DNA of 30,286 bases. Source: Allobosea sp. GTDB lineage: Bacteria > Pseudomonadota > Alphaproteobacteria > Rhizobiales > Beijerinckiaceae. Shown here one piece after another: positions 23,965 to 30,286 of this stretch. The stretch covers positions 1 to 30,286 of the forward strand of contig JAAEQB010000047.1 in assembly GCA_024231975.1 (NCBI GenBank), read 5' to 3'. Each line of letters opens with the position of its first letter. Position 1 is the stretch's first letter. The position numbers were made by a program, and so were the translations under genes. The notes below the pieces were generated by a model, which saw only the letters and a program-made list of their open reading frames with translations, had not been told where the DNA came from and did not search any database.

Positions 23965-24459
23965 TCAGGCGAGCGCGTCGATTTCCTCGTCGGCGAGATG
24001 GCCGGGAACGATCGCGACCGGGATCGGGAAGCTGCCGGCGCCCTTGCCGGCGAGCGCGGCGACGAGCGGGCCCGGCCCGTCGCGGCCGGTGCCGGCGGCG
24101 AGCACCAGCAGCGAGATGTCCTCGTCGGCCTCGATCAGCTTGACCATCTCGTCGGCCTTGATGCCAGTGCGCACGACCTTCTCGGGCTCCAGCCCGGCCA
24201 GTGAGCGCACGGCAGCGGCGGCTGCGTCGATCAGTTCCTGTGCCTCGGCCTCGGCATCGGCCTGCACCATGTCGCCGACGCCGAGCCAGGTCTCGTCCGG
24301 CGGCGGGGTCACCACCCCGAGCAGCACGATCGAGGCGCCGAGGCGCGCGCAGCGCCGCGCCGCGAAGCGCACCGCCTTCGAGCATTCCTCGCTATCGTCG
24401 ACGACAGCGAGAAATTTCGGGCGATGGCCCGTCTCATAGGACCGCCGTCTCTTGACCAT
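23965..24459 (-). CDS. Universal stress protein (UspA family)
   Basis: The 164-residue single-domain protein has the Usp alpha/beta fold: KFLAVVDDSEECSKAVRFAA at the start, VLLGVVTPP as the second strand, and the VRTGIKADEMVKLIEADED segment. Strand and loop LLVLAAGTGRDGPGPL then FPIPVAIVPG follow at the end. The usual ATP-binding GxxG-x9-GS(S/T) motif is altered to a GTGRDGPGP-type loop followed by GKGAGSFPIP, so ATP binding is possible but not certain. It lies between trpS (86 nt) and nfu (93 nt), both probably with their own promoters. Its stress role is family knowledge; the trigger is unknown. Confidence 0.88.
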   Translation of the reverse strand: MVKRRRSYETGHRPKFLAVVDDSEECSKAVRFAARRCARLGASIVLLGVVTPPPDETWLGVGDMVQADAEAEAQELIDAAAAAVRSLAGLEPEKVVRTGIKADEMVKLIEADEDISLLVLAAGTGRDGPGPLVAALAGKGAGSFPIPVAIVPGHLADEEIDALA

Positions 24460-24545
24460 TGCTGCTGCCTGCCGCCGTTTCAGGACATGTCATGGTGACA
24501 GGCGTCGCAAGGTCAGCGCAAGCCTCTCTCGCGACACCCGCCGGA

Positions 24546-25607
24546 TCAGCGCCGGCGCACGAAGCCGGTGATGTCCTTGGTGTCCCGCATGATCGGCGCG
24601 GCGATCGCGGCGGCGCGGTCGGCACCGTCGCTGAGGATGGCGTCGATATGGCTGGGATCGGCCAGAAGACGGCGCATCTCGTCGGCGATCGGCGCGAGCT
24701 TGCCGACGGCGAGCTCGACCAGCGCCGCCTTGAAGCCGGAGAACTGGCTGCCGCCGAACTGCCCGAGCACCTGCGCCTTGGTCTCGCCGGAGAGGCCGGC
24801 ATAGATCCCGACCAGGTTTTCGGCCTCCGGCCGGCCTTCCAGACCCTTCTCCTCGGAGGGCAGCGCCTCCGGATCGGTCTTCGCCTTGCGGATCTTCTGG
24901 GCGATCATGTCGGCATCATCGGTCAGGTTGATGCGCGAATAATCCGACGGGTCCGACTTCGACATCTTCTTGGTGCCGTCGCGCAGGCTCATCACCCGCG
25001 GCGCCGGGCCCTGGATCATCGGCTCGGGCAGCGGGAAATAGCCGAGATCGCCGGTGCCGAGACCGAGTTCAGCGATGCGCTCGGCGAAGTCGTTGTTGAA
25101 CTTCTGAGCGATATCGCGGGTCAGCTCGAGATGCTGCTTCTGGTCCTCGCCGACCGGGACATGCGTCGCCTTGTAGAGCAGGATGTCGGCAGCCATCAGC
25201 ACGGGATAGTCGTAGAGCCCGACCGAGGCGTTCTCGCGGTCCTTGCCGGCCTTCTCCTTGAACTGGGTCATGCGGTTGAGCCAGCCAAGGCGAGCGATCG
25301 TATTGAACACCCAGGCGAGCTCGGCATGGCCGGAGACCTGGCTCTGGTTGAAGATGATGCTCTGCTTCGGATCGACGCCGGCGGCGATATAGGCGGCCGC
25401 GACCTCGCGCGTGGCGCGGGTCAGTTCGGCAGGCCCGCCCCAGACGTCGAGCCCCTGCGTGATCGCGTGCATGTCGACGACGCAATAGATGCAATCATGG
25501 GTCTTCTGCATCGCGACCCAGTTCACCAGCGCGCCGAGATAATTGCCGAGATGGAGCGTCGAGGTCGGCTGCATGCCGGAGAAGACGCGGGGAGAGAAAG
25601 CGGCCAT
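24546..25607 (-). CDS. trpS: Tryptophanyl-tRNA synthetase
   Basis: TrpS charges tRNA-Trp. The ATG at 25607 gives 353 residues, with GGAGCG 5-10 nt upstream. A longer in-frame extension upstream runs through the murJ end and has no ribosome-binding site. Class-I motifs are the HIGH-type HLGN at 19-22 (STLHLGNYLGA) and KMSKS near 212 (KKMSKSDPSDY). Trp-pocket features such as CVVDMHAIT and LMAADILLY are present, as is VPVGEDQKQHLELTRDIA. The protein ends DTKDITGFVRRR. Length and motifs are normal. Confidence 0.97.
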   Translation of the reverse strand: MAAFSPRVFSGMQPTSTLHLGNYLGALVNWVAMQKTHDCIYCVVDMHAITQGLDVWGGPAELTRATREVAAAYIAAGVDPKQSIIFNQSQVSGHAELAWVFNTIARLGWLNRMTQFKEKAGKDRENASVGLYDYPVLMAADILLYKATHVPVGEDQKQHLELTRDIAQKFNNDFAERIAELGLGTGDLGYFPLPEPMIQGPAPRVMSLRDGTKKMSKSDPSDYSRINLTDDADMIAQKIRKAKTDPEALPSEEKGLEGRPEAENLVGIYAGLSGETKAQVLGQFGGSQFSGFKAALVELAVGKLAPIADEMRRLLADPSHIDAILSDGADRAAAIAAPIMRDTKDITGFVRRR

Positions 25608-25660
25608 GGGGCGCTCCGTCGTCAGGGCGGAAAAATTCCAGAGAGTCGGGGTCGATCCGC

Positions 25661-27261
25661 TCAGGAACGCGGCGTTCTGACGGATGCGCCGCGAAGGCGC
25701 AAGAGCCGCGATGGCAGGACGGCATCGAAGGCGCCGAGCAGGAAGCCGGCAACGGCGTAGATCGCAGCACCCGTGCAGCACAGCACCGCCAGCGCGCCGG
25801 CGCGCCATAGGGCCGGCTGATCCGGGCTCAGCGCTGAGAGGAGCGGCCTGATCGTGGCCTCGAGTGCCGCGACCATGAGCATGGCGGCCATGATGATGGC
25901 GAGGATCGTCCGGCCATCGGCCCAGCGCGGCCGCCAAAGTCCGGCGCGCACCAGATGGACGCCGAGCAGCCCCGCCTGAGCGATAAAGGCGAGGCTTGCC
26001 GCCAGAGCGCCGATCATTGCCGCATCGCGCCAGCCGAGCAGGACATAGCCGGCGAGCGCTGCGACAGCGACCGCGGCAAAGCCGGCGATCAGCGGCAAAC
26101 GCGGCTGGCGGCGCACGAAATAAACCTGCCCGAAGACCTTGGCGGCGAGCGCGAAGGGCAGTCCCACAGCGAAAGCCGCCAGCGCCGCGGCGGTACGTTC
26201 GCGGTCGGCGGCGTTGAACTGCCCGTTCTCGAACAGCACCGAGACGATCGGCTCGGCCAGCACATAGAGGGCCGTGGCGGCGGGGATCGCCAGCGCCAGC
26301 CCAAGGGCCAGGGCCCGGCCGAGCAGGGCGTCGTGATCCGCCTGCGATATCTCGCCGGCCATGGCTGAGAGCACGACCGTGCCCATGGCGACGCCGAAGA
26401 AGGAGAGCGGCAGCTGGAAGACGCGGTCGGCGTAGTAGAGCGCCGAGACCGAGCCGGGTTCGGTCGAGGCGATCTGCGTCGAGATCAGCAGCACGAGTTG
26501 GGCGGCCGAGGCGGCGAGCAGCGTCGCACCGCCTGTCCTGACCAGTCGGGTCATGTCCGGTGACCAGCGCAGGCTGAGCCGCGGCAGGCCGATGCCGTGC
26601 AGGCGCCACAGGATCATGACGAGATGAGCGAGGCCGGTCAGGCTGAGGCAGGCGGCGAGCAGCGTCGCGCTGGCATGGCTGTCGCCGCCGCGAAACATCG
26701 CGGACAGCAGAGCCGCGAGCAGGATCGCGTTCATCAGCGCCGGCGCCAGCGCCGCCACGGTGAAGCGCCCCTCGGCATTGAGCAGCGCCGCGAGCAAAGC
26801 GGCGAGCGTGGTCAGCAGCACGAAGGGCAGCATCAGCCGCGTGTAGAAGGCGGCGAGCGCCAGCGTCTGCGGTTCATCGGCGAAGCCGCCGGCCAGTCCG
26901 AGCACGACCCAGGGCGCGAATAGCTCCGCCAGGACGACGAAGCCGATCAGTAGAAGCCCGAACTGGCTCGCAGCCGCGCCGGCGAAGCGCTTCGCAGCCT
27001 CATCGCCGCGCTCGGCCTTGATCGCGAGATAGAGCGGCACGAAGGGCGCGTTCAGCCCGCCTTCCCCGAGCACGCGCCGGATGAGGTTCGGCAAGCGCAG
27101 CGCCGCCAGGAAGGCATCCGCCACGGGACCTGCGCCGAGCAGGCGCGCGATCAGCACGTCGCGGGCAAAGCCGAGTAGGCGCGACAGGATCGTCGCTGCG
27201 CCGACGATCAGCGAATCGCGGGCGAGGCGGGAGGAAGATATCTCGGCCTCGCCCGGAGGGC

Positions 27262-27265
<4 letters not shown>
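25661..27265 (-). CDS. murJ: Lipid II flippase MurJ
   Basis: MurJ moves the lipid-linked peptidoglycan precursor across the inner membrane. The 534-residue protein has about 14 membrane helices and belongs to the MOP exporter superfamily. Typical landmarks are the first helix VGAATILSRLLGFARDVLIA, the RRVLGEGGLNAPFVPLY loop after helix 2, and LYYADRVFQLPLSFFGVAMG in the middle. VLFENGQFNAADRERTA also belongs to the family. The GTG start at 27265 overlaps the hslU TGA as GTGA, so translation is coupled to the protease operon. This is an uncommon partner for murJ as far as I recall. trpS follows after 53 nt. Confidence 0.95.
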
Positions 27266-28568
<1,303 letters not shown>

Positions 28569-28569
<1 letters not shown>

Positions 28570-29069
28570 CAAACAGGTTCCTGGAACATGATCAGCGCGG
28601 GGCCATGGTCGGTCTCGCGAACTTCTAGGGCCGTGAAGCCGGCCTTCTCATAGGCGCGGATCGCGGCGAGATTCTCCGGATCGGGGTCGATCACCACCCG
28701 CGGCGCGCCCTGCGCCAGCAAATGCCGGGTGAAGGCACTGATGAAGCGGGTGCCATGCCCCTGGCCGAGCATGTCGGCCTCGCCGATGAACTGGTCGATG
28801 CCGCGCGTGCCGGCCGGCTGGTCCTGCAACGGATAATCCGGCCAGACCGCCGGATCCCAGCTCTGCTGGTGAGCGAAAGGCCGCCCGTCATGGCTGACGA
28901 TCAGCGCCTCCATGCTGGGATCGCCGAAGATGCGCGCGATCTCGGCGAGCTCTTCGTCGGGATCGCCCCACCAGCGCCGGACATGGTCCTGTTCGAGCCA
29001 GCGCGCCAGCATCGGGAAATCGTCGGGCGTGGCGGGCGCGAAGGCGTAGCCGTCGGCGACGAAATTCAT
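28569..29069 (-). CDS. GNAT-family acetyltransferase, AAC(6')-like, inside the hslVU operon
   Basis: The 166-residue protein shows the acetyl-CoA loop GQGHGT at 102-107 and the late motif DPDPENLAAIRAYEKAGF. An N-terminal part with HVRRWWGDPDEEL and RGIDQFIGEADMLG resembles aminoglycoside 6'-N-acetyltransferases and siderophore-type GNATs. Physical resistance activity cannot be inferred; many chromosomal members have unknown small-molecule or protein targets. It is locked between hslV (ATGA overlap) and hslU (TGATG overlap), so it is made with the protease. From memory, a GNAT gene at this position occurs in several Rhizobiales. Confidence 0.9.
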
Positions 29070-29635
29070 GCGGTTTCCAGGCTCTCGATGACGAGGGAAT
29101 GGTTGGTGTAGACGCAGATGTCGCCGGCGATCTTCATCGCCTTGCGCACGATGACCTCGGCATCGGCCTCGCCGTCGACCAAAGCGCGGGCTGCAGCGAG
29201 CGCATAATTCCCGCCGGAGCCGATCGCCATTACCGAACCGTGCTCGGAAGGCTCCGGCTCGAGCACGTCGCCGGTGCCGGAGATCAGCAGCGAGACCTCC
29301 TTGTCGGCGACGAGCAGCATCGCTTCCAGGCGGCGCAGATAACGGTCGGTACGCCAGTCCTTGGCGAGCTCGACGCAGGCGCGCAGCAATTGCGTCGGGA
29401 ACTGCTCCAGCTTGGCTTCCAGCCGCTCGAACAGGGTGAAGGCGTCGGCGGTCGCGCCAGCGAAGCCGGCGATCACCGCGCCCTTGGCGAGGCGGCGCAC
29501 CTTCTTGGCATTGCCCTTCATGATCGTCGGGCCGAGCGAGACCTGGCCGTCGCCGCCGATCACCACCCGGCCGCCCTTGCGCACCATCAGGATGGTGGTC
29601 GCGTGCATCACGGGGGCGTTGCTAGTCTCTGACAT
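29066..29635 (-). CDS. hslV: ATP-dependent protease peptidase subunit HslV
   Basis: HslV is the threonine-peptidase core of the HslUV protease. The 189-residue precursor has a 12-residue propeptide; the catalytic Thr is residue 13 in HATTILMVRKGG. The GDGQVSLGPTIMKGNAKKVRRL block follows, and so does the proteasome-beta-type fold with IGSGGNYALAAARAL. The ATG at 29635 begins the operon; the stop overlaps the GNAT start as ATGA. Only 42 bp separate it from the divergent gene at 29678, so its promoter may lie within or beside that gene. No heat-shock-type promoter was recognised. Confidence 0.97.
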   Translation of the reverse strand: MSETSNAPVMHATTILMVRKGGRVVIGGDGQVSLGPTIMKGNAKKVRRLAKGAVIAGFAGATADAFTLFERLEAKLEQFPTQLLRACVELAKDWRTDRYLRRLEAMLLVADKEVSLLISGTGDVLEPEPSEHGSVMAIGSGGNYALAAARALVDGEADAEVIVRKAMKIAGDICVYTNHSLVIESLETA

Positions 29636-29677
29636 TGCGATTCGGTCTCGGATGAACGGTCAACGGGAACCGCCAAC

Positions 29678-30184
29678 ATGTTCAGGCTGAAGCCCGGTAT
29701 CAAGAGCGACCCGGTGAAACGCTGGAATCTGTCGGAACGCGTCTTCTTCGCCTGCGGCGCCTGCCACATCCTCGCCTACGCCTTTCTGGAGGCCTATCCG
29801 GAGCACGGTTTCCACGCCGTCTGGATCAGGCCGGTCGAGGGCTTCACCGGCAACCACGTCTTCGTCACCAATGGCGAGACCGCCTTCGATTTTCACGGCT
29901 ATCGCTGCGAGGAGGCCTTGGTCGCGCATCATTGGGCCAAAGGCCGCCTCTGGTGGCCAGGCTGGGACGGGACGCTGGTGCCCCTGCCGCAGGATGTCCT
30001 GGTCAGCGAGGCCAAATCGAAGACCTATGACGGTCTCTGGCTGCGCGAGCCCGGTCAGTTCCTGCACGATGCCTTGCCGCGGGCGCGGACCTTCCTTCGC
30101 CACTTCGGTCCGCCGGAGGCGCACCGCGGAACCCCTCTCCCGGATGGGAGAGCGACTGTGTGGTCAAGCGCATCTCCATGGTGA
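29678..30184 (+). CDS. Hypothetical protein with CxxCH motif, possibly cut at its 3' end
   Basis: I do not recognise this family. The 168-residue product has no signal peptide or clear membrane helix. It is rich in aromatic residues (VKRWNLSERVFFACGACH, HHWAKGRLWWPGWDGT). It contains a CGACH motif near residues 26-30, which could bind metal; haem attachment is unlikely without an export signal. The segment FHGYRCEEALVAHHW and the ordered middle look like a real folded protein. The ATG has CGGGAACC upstream. The last 20 residues or so (after HFGPPEA) are low-complexity. They run through a hairpin into DNA belonging to an IS110-type element, so the natural C-terminus may be lost. It is divergent from hslV. 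Confidence 0.72.
   Translation: MFRLKPGIKSDPVKRWNLSERVFFACGACHILAYAFLEAYPEHGFHAVWIRPVEGFTGNHVFVTNGETAFDFHGYRCEEALVAHHWAKGRLWWPGWDGTLVPLPQDVLVSEAKSKTYDGLWLREPGQFLHDALPRARTFLRHFGPPEAHRGTPLPDGRATVWSSASPW
30135..30152. terminator. CTCTCCC/GGGAGAG hairpin next to the insertion element
   Basis: A 7-bp perfect stem with a GGAT loop lies between the hypothetical gene's conserved part and the transposase stop. Such CTCTCCC palindromes are frequent intergenic hairpins in Rhizobiales. It may be the original terminator of the rightward gene or mark the edge of the inserted DNA. Confidence 0.35.
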
Positions 30185-30286
30185 TTTGGTTCGGATGATT
30201 GCGTTGAGGATGGTGATGAGCTTGCGCATGCAGGCTGTGATGGCGAGCTTGGACGGTTTTCCGGCGGCGCGCAGGCGTGCGTTGAA
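30164..30286 (-). mobile_element. IS110-family transposase, C-terminal 40 residues (runs off the window)
   Basis: Reading leftward from the window edge, an open frame gives 40 residues before a TGA at 30164-30166. It reads FNARLRAAGKPSKLA, then ITACMRKLITILNAIIRTKSPW. This Arg/Lys-rich ending with ACMRKLLTILN is the signature of the Transposase_20 domain of IS110-group (DEDD-type) transposases. The rest, and the left or right element end, lie outside or cannot be fixed, since most IS110 elements lack terminal inverted repeats. It overlaps the last residues of the rightward hypothetical frame. Confidence 0.85.

Noticed and set aside
25608..26609. Extension of trpS to a 687-residue product
   Set aside because: The extra part is an out-of-frame reading of murJ; the family start MAAFSPRVFSGMQPTS with a GGAG site is at 25607.

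Overview
The window is high-GC and reads as alphaproteobacterial chromosome, most likely order Hyphomicrobiales (a Bosea/Beijerinckiaceae/Methylobacteriaceae-like organism). The gene order, the rhizobial-type XRE regulators and the acyl-homoserine-lactone synthase type support this. The placement rests on remembered synteny and protein features, not on a search.

Layout, left to right. 1-993 is the 5' part of a methyl-accepting chemotaxis protein. After a 441-bp gap comes the transcription/translation operon, read leftwards: rimP, nusA, ylxR-like, infB, rbfA, truB (8782 to 1435). Its leader holds a recognisable promoter and an intrinsic-terminator-like hairpin, a candidate attenuator. A rightward DUF2336 gene (9026-10141), preceded by a 7-codon mini-ORF, lies between rimP and trmB and overlaps the trmB 3' end. 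Leftward trmB and metK follow, with a strong terminator after metK.

The accessory part is 12231-15156. It is a quorum-sensing module: a LuxR-type receptor, a LuxI-type synthase and an overlapping 95-residue small protein, all rightward. Two nearly identical leftward XRE regulators of the PraR/PhrR type flank it. In Rhizobium leguminosarum the small protein CinS, made from the cinI transcript, binds and antagonises the XRE repressor PraR. The layout here suggests that synthase, receptor, anti-repressor and two repressor copies sit in one 3-kb locus, placed between lnt and metK, which in relatives are usually separated by only one xre gene.

From 15264 to 29635 everything reads leftward and is housekeeping: hslV-GNAT-hslU-murJ, trpS, a universal stress protein, nfu, tsaB-rimI, plsC, miaB, and phoH-ybeY-CBS protein-lnt. 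Within the hslV and phoH groups nearly all genes overlap by 1 or 4 nt, implying translational coupling. These genes serve proteolysis, lipid II flipping, tRNA charging and modification, Fe-S assembly, phospholipid synthesis, ribosome/RNA maturation and lipoprotein acylation. The right end holds a rightward gene of unknown function with a CxxCH motif, and the C-terminal end of an IS110-family transposase that runs off the window.
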